From positions 1 to 6,632 of the forward strand of contig JARCRR010000046.1 in the NCBI GenBank assembly GCA_029850565.1: a stretch of DNA of 6,632 nucleotides, read 5' to 3'. A model generated the notes under the pieces. It saw only the letters and a program-made list of their open reading frames with translations. It did not search any database and had not been told where the DNA came from. The first letter of the stretch is position 1; every line of letters begins with the position of its first letter. Below are positions 1 to 5,156 of this stretch, piece after piece. This DNA comes from Gallionella sp. (lineage in GTDB: Bacteria; Pseudomonadota; Gammaproteobacteria; Burkholderiales; Gallionellaceae). The position numbers were made by a program, and so were the translations under genes.

Positions 1-357
1 ATCATCAGCTGGCTGATGTTACGCGCCGCTACAAATGTGATTAGCGATGTAACAGCTCAGAGTTCCGTGCCGAGTAAACATTTAGTCTGGCAAGGCACAA
101 TTCAAGGTTTGCTCAGTGTCGTATCCGATCCTAAATCACAAGCTTCTCTAGAACGGCTTGCCGAAAAATTGCGTTATGCGGCCAGCGATGTGCCCGGCGG
201 AACGCCGCATGACAGCTCAATCGACGACGCAGTGCAGGGTATCAGCGATCAACTCAATGCAGATAGTGCCGCAGATGTGCAAGGCCAAATTTCAAAAATC
301 GAAATGCTGATGGCGCAACGTGATGTGGTTTTGCGATCGTCACGCAAAGGTTTTTAA
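1..357 (+). CDS. 3' end of an unrecognised gene (C-terminal 118 residues)
   Basis: The reading frame is open from base 1 to a TAA stop at 355-357. The first ATG at 16 has no clear Shine-Dalgarno sequence, and the frame continues upstream of it (Ile-Ile-Ser-Trp-Leu). I therefore read this as the C-terminal part of a longer gene cut by the window edge. The visible part is soluble and mostly predicted helical, with no cysteine, no membrane segment and no motif I recognise. It is rich in Ser, Asp, Ala and Gln and ends in a basic tail (RSSRKGF). The next gene starts 38 bases downstream on the same strand with its own Shine-Dalgarno sequence and no visible terminator between them, so co-transcription is plausible. 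Function unknown. A complete small protein of 113 residues from ATG 16 cannot be excluded. Confidence 0.6.
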   Translation: MISWLMLRAATNVISDVTAQSSVPSKHLVWQGTIQGLLSVVSDPKSQASLERLAEKLRYAASDVPGGTPHDSSIDDAVQGISDQLNADSAADVQGQISKIEMLMAQRDVVLRSSRKGF

Positions 358-384
358 CTTTGAAATGGCAGGCGTATAAGAATT

Positions 385-398
385 AGGAGTCAACCTTG
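385..398 (+). promoter_or_regulatory. Shine-Dalgarno sequence and TTG start of the Sel1-repeat gene
   Basis: AGGAG at 385-389 lies 6 bases before the TTG at 396-398. The first in-frame ATG comes 27 codons later, after the signal peptide, so it cannot be the true start. Spacing and signal peptide together decide for TTG. The 11-mer GAATTAGGAGT (380-390) recurs exactly at 1864-1874, just after this gene. Confidence 0.75.
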
Positions 399-1862
399 AA
401 TCTCAAAAATACACTTTTGGTCTTTGGCGTGGCTGTTGCCGCGACCTTATCAATAATCCAATCAAATGCCTTGGCAATGGACAGTGCGCAAGGCAAGCAG
501 TTGGCGGAGCAGGCAATCAACGGAGATGCATATTCTCTGCAGCAGCTAAAACAGTCTGCCATGACTGGAGATGCCGTTGCCGAAAATGCTCTTGGTGCGT
601 ATTTTGATTTTGCTCAAAAAGACTACGCGCAGGCGGTACAGTGGTACCGCAAGGCGGCAGAGCAAGGCCATGCTAAAGCTCAGCGCAACTTGGGGGCGAT
701 GTACTTCAACGGTCAGGGGGTCCCGCAAGACTACGTACAAGCGGTGCTGTGGTTCCGCAAGGCGGCTGATCAGGGGTGGGCTGGGGCTCAGTACGACTTG
801 GGGGCGATGTACTTATACGGTCAGGGGGTCCCGCAAGACTACGCGCAAGCATTGCAGTTGTTCCGCAAAGCGGCAGAGCAGGGGGATGCTATAGCTCAGT
901 ACAACTTGGGGCAAATGTACTTCTACGGTCAGGGGGGGGCGCAAGACTACGTACAAGCGGTGCAGTGGTACCGCAAGGCAGCAGAGCAAGGGAATGTTGA
1001 TGCTCAGATTGCGTTGCGTAACTTGGATGCAAATGGACAAGGTGGGGAGCAAGCCCAAGCGGAGCAGCAAAATCCTGCTGTGCAGAATCCAACAAGTGGC
1101 GTACACGAAAATGAACAGAGGGCCGAGCAATCCAAAGTCACTACTGCCGCTGTGCCGTCACCACTGGGCGTGACTATTTTTTGGATGTTTGCTATCACCT
1201 TGGTTCTCATAGGAAGTGTGTTTGTTGTTTATCAAGACCTAAAAAAGCATAACCAATTGAATGCAACTGACAAATTGATTCAGAAAAAAATTAAGGAGCT
1301 TGCGGCTAAAGGTGAGACGGCAGACAGCAACGCCTTATCTTATGCCCGTTGGAGCAATCTTCTGATGGGAGTTGGAATAGTTATGGTTTTACCTGGTGTT
1401 GCCTTTTTATTCATAGCCATGGAAGTGCTAAAAGATGTAAATTTTGGACTTAGAGCATTTGTCTGGATTTTTGGAATGCTAATGGTGGCCGGAGGTGGCA
1501 GGGTTATGCAGAGAGGCCGAGCAGTGGGAAGGCTCTATGAGCTGACCGATAAATACCGGGACGTTTTGCTCGACAAAGGGATAAGGTCAATCAAAGATTT
1601 GTCCGCGCTGACAGATTCCACCCCGGATGAGATCGTGGATGAGCTAAAGGAGTTGCAAGAGGTCGGTCTCCTAAGGCAGTTTTCGGTAGACAGAACAAAC
1701 ATGAAATTTGTTGAGAATGCTGGCTGGGGCGATACGGGTTTTACCCAACTCAAACAAGTTGCGTTTTCTTGTTCATCTTGCGGTGCCAACAATTCTATTT
1801 ACATGGATGCAAGTTCAAGTTCCGGTGTTTGCGAATACTGCGGTTCATCTGTTGCCCTATAA
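396..1862 (+). CDS. Sel1-repeat membrane protein with cytoplasmic winged-helix-like region and zinc ribbon
   Basis: This 488-residue protein has several parts. Residues 1-27 are a signal peptide ending in NALA before Met28. Residues 59-202 hold one degenerate and three near-identical 36-residue Sel1-like repeats (AQ.nLG.MY..GQG..QDY.QA...rKAAeQG). A Gln/Glu-rich linker (about 210-250) follows. Membrane segments lie at about 257-280, 320-343 and 352-370. Residues about 380-433 look like a winged helix (KGIRSIKDLSALT... DEIVDELKELQEVGLL). Two CxxC knuckles (C459/C462 and C479/C482) form a probable zinc ribbon near the C-terminus. Basic residues after segments 1 and 3 put the Sel1 part in the periplasm and the zinc ribbon in the cytoplasm. 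Sel1 repeats usually bind protein partners; I infer a link between a periplasmic partner and a cytoplasmic output. I know no named family with this full architecture, and the function is unknown. Confidence 0.85.
   Translation: MNLKNTLLVFGVAVAATLSIIQSNALAMDSAQGKQLAEQAINGDAYSLQQLKQSAMTGDAVAENALGAYFDFAQKDYAQAVQWYRKAAEQGHAKAQRNLGAMYFNGQGVPQDYVQAVLWFRKAADQGWAGAQYDLGAMYLYGQGVPQDYAQALQLFRKAAEQGDAIAQYNLGQMYFYGQGGAQDYVQAVQWYRKAAEQGNVDAQIALRNLDANGQGGEQAQAEQQNPAVQNPTSGVHENEQRAEQSKVTTAAVPSPLGVTIFWMFAITLVLIGSVFVVYQDLKKHNQLNATDKLIQKKIKELAAKGETADSNALSYARWSNLLMGVGIVMVLPGVAFLFIAMEVLKDVNFGLRAFVWIFGMLMVAGGGRVMQRGRAVGRLYELTDKYRDVLLDKGIRSIKDLSALTDSTPDEIVDELKELQEVGLLRQFSVDRTNMKFVENAGWGDTGFTQLKQVAFSCSSCGANNSIYMDASSSSGVCEYCGSSVAL
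678..1001 (+). repeat. Three in-frame 108-bp tandem repeats encoding Sel1 units
   Basis: Units at 678-785, 786-893 and 894-1001 each encode 36 residues. The block GGTCAGGGGG recurs at 711, 819 and 927, exactly 108 bp apart. Similarity is high at the DNA level as well as the protein level, which points to recent duplication or homogenisation. A run of eight G (932-939) in the third unit replaces the GGGGGTCCC of the other two (Gly-Gly-Ala for Gly-Val-Pro). A fourth, older unit lies just upstream (about residues 59-94) and is three residues shorter. Confidence 0.9.
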
Positions 1863-1878
1863 CGAATTAGGAGTTATC

Positions 1879-1911
1879 AGCCATGCCCCCCGCTCGGCTT
1901 TTGTTTTGTTT
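1879..1911 (+). terminator. Weak terminator candidate after the Sel1-repeat gene
   Basis: AGCC (1879-1882) can pair with GGCT (1896-1899), directly followed by a T-rich stretch TTTTGTTTTGTTT. The position, 17 bases after the stop codon, fits a terminator. The stem has only 4 bp and a 13-base loop, so the call rests mainly on the T-tract. It overlaps the possible small ORF at 1883-1960, and both are unlikely to be right. Confidence 0.3.
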
Positions 1912-1960
1912 CAGCGTAGCTATGCTGGCTGTCGCGATAAACGAACGTAGTATATGGTGA
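1883..1960 (+). CDS. Possible 25-residue hydrophobic small protein
   Basis: ATG at 1883 is preceded by AGGAG (1869-1873) with a 9-base spacer, inside an 11-mer identical to the one before the Sel1-repeat gene. The product would be MPPARLLFCFSVAMLAVAIN plus five residues, ending at TGA 1958-1960, with a single hydrophobic stretch long enough for a membrane helix. The start lies 20 bases after the upstream stop, so it could be translated from the same mRNA. I know no homologue, and an ORF this short arises easily by chance. Confidence 0.2.
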   Translation: MPPARLLFCFSVAMLAVAINERSIW

Positions 1961-1984
1961 GCGCGAACCGTATCAATCGCGAAC

Positions 1985-2005
1985 GATGACGGTTGTCACC
2001 GCATC
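1985..2005 (-). terminator. Hairpin directly after the HNH-like gene, possible terminator
   Basis: GATG (1985-1988) pairs with CATC (2002-2005) and CGGT (1990-1993) with ACCG (1998-2001), around a TGTC loop with A1989 bulged. This gives 8 bp directly after the minus-strand TAG at 2006-2008. No T-tract follows on either strand, so an intrinsic terminator is uncertain. The hairpin lies in the gap between convergent genes, where a bidirectional stop would make sense. Confidence 0.3.
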
Positions 2006-2521
2006 CTACAGCACCACTACATTAATATTTTTTGTTTTATATCGAGCCCAAATATCATTAGCTGTTGCCCTAGGTGGCTTCCAGTTATCGTTGCCTTCCG
2101 GCATTGCTTGTCTCTTTAACTGCTTATTATCTTTTTCCGTTATTAGGCAATATATAGAAAGCTTAAGATAAGGCAGCACTGCGTTTGGCTGAACAGGTTT
2201 ATCCAAAGCCCCAAGTGCCTCCCGAAGAAGTTTTTTAGGAATGATGTGATCATGAATCAATCCTTGTTTTGTTATCGGTTTACCGTCGCGCTGGAGTTGT
2301 TTACACGTCTTTTCCGCTGCCTCTGATCGAAATGGGCAATTGAAGCCTTTCCCAGCATAGTCAGCAGCCCACCATAAAGCACCATCAAGAACTTGCTGCT
2401 TAATCCTCGGATGTAATTTCTCGTTATTTAAAACGATAGCGATGCTTTCGCTTAATTCACCGAGAGAAGGGAAACCAGTTTTGGTTTTCTGTTTTATATT
2501 AAAAATCTCTGGATAGTTCAT
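2006..2521 (-). CDS. Unclassified protein with possible HNH-like motif
   Basis: The 171-residue product is counted from ATG 2521, which has GAGG 9-10 bases upstream. A TTG five codons earlier has only a poor ribosome site. The middle holds IHDHIIPKKLL (H90, D91, H92), which resembles the first strand of a beta-beta-alpha-metal HNH nuclease (D/E-H-x-x-P). Then come CLITEKDNKQL (about 125-135), where the second half of such a motif would sit, and MPEG... DIWARYK near the C-terminus. Two more cysteines (C62, C73) occur, but there is no CxxC zinc pair. A canonical final histidine is not obvious, so an active nuclease is unproven. No signal peptide or membrane segment is visible. Sample lines inside the gene are about 30-35% GC by hand count, against well over 60% in parts of mfd, which suggests horizontal transfer. 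A defence or mobile-element role is an inference only. Confidence 0.6.
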   Translation of the reverse strand: MNYPEIFNIKQKTKTGFPSLGELSESIAIVLNNEKLHPRIKQQVLDGALWWAADYAGKGFNCPFRSEAAEKTCKQLQRDGKPITKQGLIHDHIIPKKLLREALGALDKPVQPNAVLPYLKLSIYCLITEKDNKQLKRQAMPEGNDNWKPPRATANDIWARYKTKNINVVVL

Positions 2522-2554
2522 TCCTTTGTTCCTCAATTAACAATTCTCACAGTC

Positions 2555-2574
2555 TGCACTGTCCTTACAGTGCA
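2555..2574. promoter_or_regulatory. Perfect 8-bp inverted repeat upstream of the HNH-like gene
   Basis: TGCACTGT (2555-2562), CCTT, ACAGTGCA (2567-2574) is a perfect dyad of 20 bp, lying 33 bases before the minus-strand ATG at 2521. It could be an operator for the gene or an RNA hairpin in its leader. A weak extended -10-like sequence (TGTGATAGT on the minus strand, hexamer at 2574-2579) sits right beside it, but no good -35 box was found. With no T-tract it is a poor terminator for the toxin-antitoxin operon upstream. Confidence 0.5.
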
Positions 2575-2679
2575 CTATCACATGTAATCTTTGCACGCCC
2601 TCCTTTCCCCTGCGCGCCGCCGAGTAGTGGAGGCAAACCGGGGAGCGAACGAACGGGATCAGCATCATAATTATCTTAA
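2575..2679. other. Non-coding gap between HNH-like gene and antitoxin gene
   Basis: This gap is more GC-rich than the HNH-like gene to its left. The only structure seen is TAATTA-TCT-TAATTA at 2668-2682, which overlaps the antitoxin stop codon. No supported ORF, RNA gene or clear terminator was found. Confidence 0.4.
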
Positions 2680-2982
2680 TTACGCCGCATGTGCGCTTTG
2701 CGCGTGCAGCTTGATGCCCAGCGCGTTCGTCACTTTCAGGATTGTCGCAAAACTCGGATTGCCTTCGCCGGATAAGGCTTTGTATAAGCTCTCGCGCCCC
2801 AGGCCTGTTTCCTTGGCGAGTTGTGTCATGCCTTTGGCACGGGCAATGGTGCCGAGGGCTTTGGCGATGAAGGCTGCGTCATCGCCTGCTTCTTCAAGGC
2901 AGGCTTCGAGATAGAGTACCATGTCCTCGTCGGTTTTGAGGTGTTCGGCGCTGTCCCATTTGCTTAGTTTTACTTTTGCCAT
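2680..2982 (-). CDS. HTH antitoxin of an HI1420-type toxin-antitoxin module (HigA-like)
   Basis: The 100-residue protein matches the 'probable addiction module antidote' family (HI1420 type). Its N-terminal part (about 1-40: WDSAEHLKTDEDMVLYLEAC) is typical of the family, and a helix-turn-helix follows at about 44-90 (MTQLAKETGLGRESLYKALSG, then NPSFATILKVTNALGIKL). The family neutralises the adjacent RelE-like toxin and usually binds its own promoter. The gene follows the toxin gene on the minus strand. Its Shine-Dalgarno sequence AGGAGG lies 5 bases before ATG 2982 and overlaps the toxin TAG stop (2992-2994), so translation is probably coupled. The likely operator is the palindrome at 3311-3330. 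The toxin-first order is shared with higBA. Confidence 0.9.
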   Translation of the reverse strand: MAKVKLSKWDSAEHLKTDEDMVLYLEACLEEAGDDAAFIAKALGTIARAKGMTQLAKETGLGRESLYKALSGEGNPSFATILKVTNALGIKLHAQSAHAA

Positions 2983-2991
2983 GATGTCCTC

Positions 2992-3282
2992 CTAAAGTTG
3001 TCGCGCGATCTCAAGCGCGGTTTTTATATCTTTCGATTGCGTGGATTTATTGCCGCCTGCAAGCAAGATCACGATCTCCATGCCGCGCTTTACGAAGTAC
3101 ACGCGATAACCTGGCCCGTAATGGATACGCATTTCGGAGACGCCTTCACCAACAGGTTCACAATCACCAAAATTGCCATCCTCTGCGCGGTCGATGCGAG
3201 CCTGTACTCTCCGTACGGCCTGCATATCTTTCAGGCTGGCGAACCAGTCATCGAAGACTTCCGTGGTGAGGATTGAGTTCAT
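2992..3282 (-). CDS. RelE-like toxin of an HI1419-type toxin-antitoxin module (HigB-like)
   Basis: The 96-residue protein belongs by recognition to the addiction-module killer family (HI1419 type, Gp49-like, RelE fold). Family features are the start MNSILTTEVFDDWFASLKD, the helix VRRVQARIDR, and the core GEGVSEMRIHYGPGYRVYF followed by VILLAGGNKSTQSKDI. Members are thought to be ribosome-dependent mRNA interferases. The start is ATG 3280-3282. A longer frame from TTG 3318 would add 12 atypical residues and begin inside the -35 box, so it is rejected. No Shine-Dalgarno sequence precedes the ATG, and the -10 box ends 7 bases before it, so the transcript is predicted to be leaderless. The protein looks full length with its core motifs intact. 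Confidence 0.9.
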   Translation of the reverse strand: MNSILTTEVFDDWFASLKDMQAVRRVQARIDRAEDGNFGDCEPVGEGVSEMRIHYGPGYRVYFVKRGMEIVILLAGGNKSTQSKDIKTALEIARQL

Positions 3283-3289
3283 GCCAATA

Positions 3290-3318
3290 AGTGTATTATT
3301 TGGGATACAGCATGTCAA
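3290..3318 (-). promoter_or_regulatory. Promoter of the HI1419/HI1420-type module
   Basis: On the minus strand, a perfect -35 box TTGACA (3313-3318) and a -10 box TACACT (3290-3295, 4 of 6 matches) are 17 bases apart. Only 7 bases lie between the -10 box and ATG 3282. Transcription would therefore start at or within a base or two of the ATG. The -35 box is inside the palindrome at 3311-3330. Confidence 0.65.
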
Positions 3319-3330
3319 TGCATTGACATG
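3311..3330. promoter_or_regulatory. Perfect 20-bp palindrome, likely antitoxin operator
   Basis: CATGTCAATG is followed without a gap by its reverse complement CATTGACATG. The site covers the whole -35 box of the module's promoter, where a bound HTH antitoxin would block RNA polymerase. Autorepression is the usual arrangement for such modules; binding here is inferred. The symmetry stops at the flanking bases (G3310, A3331). Confidence 0.7.
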
Positions 3331-3383
3331 AAGGTAATGACGATCTCTGCGAGCGTAAGAACATTCGATCTACTACATGAGTT

Positions 3384-3773
3384 TCAAGCTTGTCGCTTCT
3401 GCTGTGCCCTCATGATCTTTGACAGGTTGGTCTCTATCCAATCTATCAAAGAGTCGACCTGACTGCCGATCTCCTCGCCCAAGGGGGTCAACGAATATTC
3501 CACATGGGGCGGTACGACCGGGTAAGCGACACGGTCGATGAAGCCATCCTTCTCCAACTGTTGCAATGTCTGCGCCAGCATCTTCTCACTCACCCCATCG
3601 ATCTTGCGGCGCAGATCGCTGAAGCGGTGCGTCCCTTCCATCAACGCGACCAATACCAGCACGCCCCAGCGGCTGGTCACATGATTGAGGATCTCGCGTG
3701 AAGGGCAGGCGGTGGAGAACACTTCACCACGGCGTTGGGATATCTTTGATCTTTGTATATTCTCTTGTGGCAT
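3384..3773 (-). CDS. ytfH: HxlR-family transcriptional regulator YtfH
   Basis: This 129-residue winged-helix protein spans the HxlR domain. It has the conserved Cys-Pro near the start (C23, the only cysteine), the helix EILNHVTSRWGVLVLVALMEG, the recognition region HRFSDLRRKIDGVSEKMLAQTLQQLEKDGFI (about 49-79), and the wing VVPPHVEYSLTPLGEEI. It closely resembles E. coli YtfH as I remember it, and it is divergent from qorB just as ytfH is from ytfG in E. coli. HxlR proteins such as YodB and QorR sense quinones or electrophiles through that N-terminal cysteine and repress a divergent reductase gene; I infer the same role here. AAGG lies 8 bases before ATG 3773. A toxin-antitoxin operon with its own promoter follows on the same strand. 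Confidence 0.92.
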   Translation of the reverse strand: MPQENIQRSKISQRRGEVFSTACPSREILNHVTSRWGVLVLVALMEGTHRFSDLRRKIDGVSEKMLAQTLQQLEKDGFIDRVAYPVVPPHVEYSLTPLGEEIGSQVDSLIDWIETNLSKIMRAQQKRQA

Positions 3774-3867
3774 GACACTTACCTTTTTGTGCGTACTTAC
3801 GAAAAGTTATTGTAAAGGATATTCTCCGCTTCCCCAAATCAACAACCCTAAAAAGAAAGGAAGCCTC
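3774..3867. promoter_or_regulatory. Divergent ytfH-qorB control region
   Basis: This 94-bp gap must hold both promoters. For qorB, TTACGA (3797-3802) and TATTCT (3820-3825) are 17 bases apart, a modest match (3 and 4 of 6) giving a leader of roughly 35 bases. ACTTAC occurs at 3777-3782 and 3795-3800, 18 bp apart and thus on nearly the same helix face. The second copy overlaps the proposed qorB -35 box and begins a loose dyad ACTT-ACGAA-AAGT (3795-3807). These are candidate YtfH half-sites. No good ytfH promoter was identified. Confidence 0.45.
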
Positions 3868-4716
3868 ATGATCGTCGTCACCGGAGCCACAGGACAACTG
3901 GGCCAACTCGTCATCAAGGCCTTGCTGAATAAAGTCCCTGCCTCCAGCATCGTCGCTGCAGTACGCAATGTGGAGAAAGCCAAGGACATCGCAGCCCTCG
4001 GCGTGCAAGTGCGCCAAGCCGACTATAACCAACCCGCCAGCTGGGACAGCGCATTGAAGGGGGCTGACAAAGTGCTGCTCATCTCCTCCAGCGAAGTGGG
4101 GCAGCGCGCCACACAACACAAGGCGGTCATTGATGCAGCCAAACGTGCTGGCGTGAAACTGCTGGCCTACACCAGCATCTTGCGCGCCGACACCTCGCCA
4201 CTCGGATTGGCTATCGAACACAAAGAGACGGAAGACTATCTGCGCGCCTCCGGTGTTCCATTCACCCTTTTGCGCCATGGCTGGTACACCGAGAACTACA
4301 CCGCAGGCATCCCCAGCGCATTGGCGCATGGTGCGGTGTTTGGTGCGGCGGGTGATGGGCGCATCTCTTCTGCCACCCGCGCCGATTACGCCGAAGCGGA
4401 TGCTGCTGTGCTGACTGCGGAAGATCAGGCGGGGAAAGTCTATGAATTGGCAGGCGACACCTCTTACACACTGGCCGAACTGGCCGCCGAGATCGCGCGC
4501 CAAACCGGCAAAGCCATCGGCTATGTGAATCTGCCGGAAGCGGAATATAAGAAAGCGTTGCTCGGTGCGGGTCTGCCCGAATTCCTTGCCGAACTACTGG
4601 CGAACTCCGACACGGGCGTTTCAAAAGGGGGACTGTTCGATGACGGCAAGCAACTGAGCAAACTCATCGGCAGACCGACGACAGCATTGGCAGTTGCAGT
4701 GAAGGCAGCGTTGTAA
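3868..4716 (+). CDS. qorB: NAD(P)H:quinone oxidoreductase 2 (QorB/YtfG)
   Basis: The 282-residue protein is an NmrA-like atypical short-chain dehydrogenase. The N-terminal GATGQLG (6-12) is the Rossmann dinucleotide-binding loop. Other landmarks are VRQADY (48-53), LLISSSEVGQR (70-80), AYTSILRADTSPLGLA (100-115), FTLLRHGWYTENY (132-144), SATRADYA (168-175), KVYELAGD (190-197) and SKGGLFDD (252-259). These match E. coli QorB as I remember it along the whole length. The family reduces quinones in the cytoplasm with NADPH and protects against quinone stress. ATG 3868 was chosen because it begins the beta strand before the Rossmann loop and has AAAGGA 6 bases upstream. The frame is open 61 codons further, but that part overlaps ytfH on the other strand. 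It is probably repressed by YtfH. Confidence 0.95.
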   Translation: MIVVTGATGQLGQLVIKALLNKVPASSIVAAVRNVEKAKDIAALGVQVRQADYNQPASWDSALKGADKVLLISSSEVGQRATQHKAVIDAAKRAGVKLLAYTSILRADTSPLGLAIEHKETEDYLRASGVPFTLLRHGWYTENYTAGIPSALAHGAVFGAAGDGRISSATRADYAEADAAVLTAEDQAGKVYELAGDTSYTLAELAAEIARQTGKAIGYVNLPEAEYKKALLGAGLPEFLAELLANSDTGVSKGGLFDDGKQLSKLIGRPTTALAVAVKAAL

Positions 4717-4722
4717 GGTAGG

Positions 4723-4748
4723 TGCGGGCAGGTTGTGGCCTGCCCGCA
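4723..4748. terminator. Hairpin between convergent qorB and higA
   Basis: TGCGGGCAGG (4723-4732), a six-base loop, and CCTGCCCGCA (4739-4748) form a perfect 10-bp GC-rich stem. It starts 6 bases after the qorB stop and ends 6 bases before the higA stop, nearly filling the gap. No T-tract follows on either strand, so it is not a textbook intrinsic terminator. Its place between convergent genes still makes a bidirectional terminator or 3' end stabiliser the best reading. Confidence 0.6.
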
Positions 4749-4754
4749 TGAAAG

Positions 4755-5156
4755 TTACAGAAACAGTGCTGGTGAAACGCTAAATCGCATCGCCAACTCT
4801 TTCGCTTGGCGCGCATTGAACTCACGGCGACCTGATAACAATTCAGACACGACACCTTGGCTACCCAATTCTGGAAGATCAATCTGGCGCAAGCCATCGC
4901 GCTGCATCAAATAGCGCAATGCTTCAGCACCCGTTGCCGCTTTGGGCATCTTGTCTTTAGCTTCATACTCAGCGACCAAGTCGCCGAGGTAATCCACTAG
5001 GCGAGCGAGTGGGTGTTTTTCATCGGCGCCGCCTGCGTCGATCGCCGCATCAAGTGCTTCGACCAATTGTGCGTACTCTTTGGCGTTGCGCGCAGGTTGT
5101 AGCAGAGGTGCGACATAACCCCAATGTTGAATCGCTGTTTTGACTCGTGCGTTCAT
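4755..5156 (-). CDS. higA: HigA antitoxin (E. coli HigA/YgjM type)
   Basis: The 133-residue protein matches the E. coli HigA family over its full length. The N-terminal helical region includes YVAPLLQPARNAKEYAQLVEALD and HPLARLVDYLGDLVAEYE (toxin-binding half). The C-terminal helix-turn-helix is at about 78-126 (GAEALRYLMQRDGLRQIDLPELGSQGVVSELLSGRREFNARQAKELAMRF), ending SVSPALFL. It neutralises HigB and represses the operon. The start is ATG 5154-5156: GGAGG lies 6 bases upstream, and the ATG overlaps the higB stop as ATGA, so translation is coupled. A TTG two codons earlier (5162) is in frame but worse placed. The gene is convergent with qorB. Confidence 0.92.
   Translation of the reverse strand: MNARVKTAIQHWGYVAPLLQPARNAKEYAQLVEALDAAIDAGGADEKHPLARLVDYLGDLVAEYEAKDKMPKAATGAEALRYLMQRDGLRQIDLPELGSQGVVSELLSGRREFNARQAKELAMRFSVSPALFL

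Noticed and set aside
571..1000. Several overlapping open frames on both strands across the Sel1 repeats
   Set aside because: They are repetitive frame shadows produced by the tandem repeats, without their own ribosome sites or recognisable domains.
678..1001. CRISPR-like or minisatellite array
   Set aside because: The 108-bp period is a multiple of three and encodes 36-residue Sel1 units in one open frame, without distinct spacers.
1912..1927. Near-palindrome CAGCGTAGCTATGCTG as an operator
   Set aside because: It has one mismatch pair and no promoter element or regulated gene next to it. It is probably incidental.
1934..2660. GCGAAC/CGAACG words on both sides of the HNH-like gene as possible attachment repeats
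   Set aside because: The matches are short (6-8 bases), differ in flanks and occur more than once on the left side, so they do not define a target-site duplication.
3283..3318. TTG start giving the first toxin 12 extra residues
   Set aside because: The codon is part of the TTGACA -35 box and lies upstream of the -10 box, so it would not be in the mRNA from this promoter. The added residues are not typical of the family.
3685..3867. Extension of qorB by 61 codons at the N-terminus
   Set aside because: The extension overlaps the start of ytfH on the other strand and would push the Rossmann loop away from the N-terminus. ATG 3868 has a good Shine-Dalgarno sequence.
3724..4503. A 259-codon open frame on the minus strand opposite qorB
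   Set aside because: It lies antisense to a clearly recognised gene, has low-complexity Gly/Cys/Arg-rich composition and no family features. It is a shadow of qorB.
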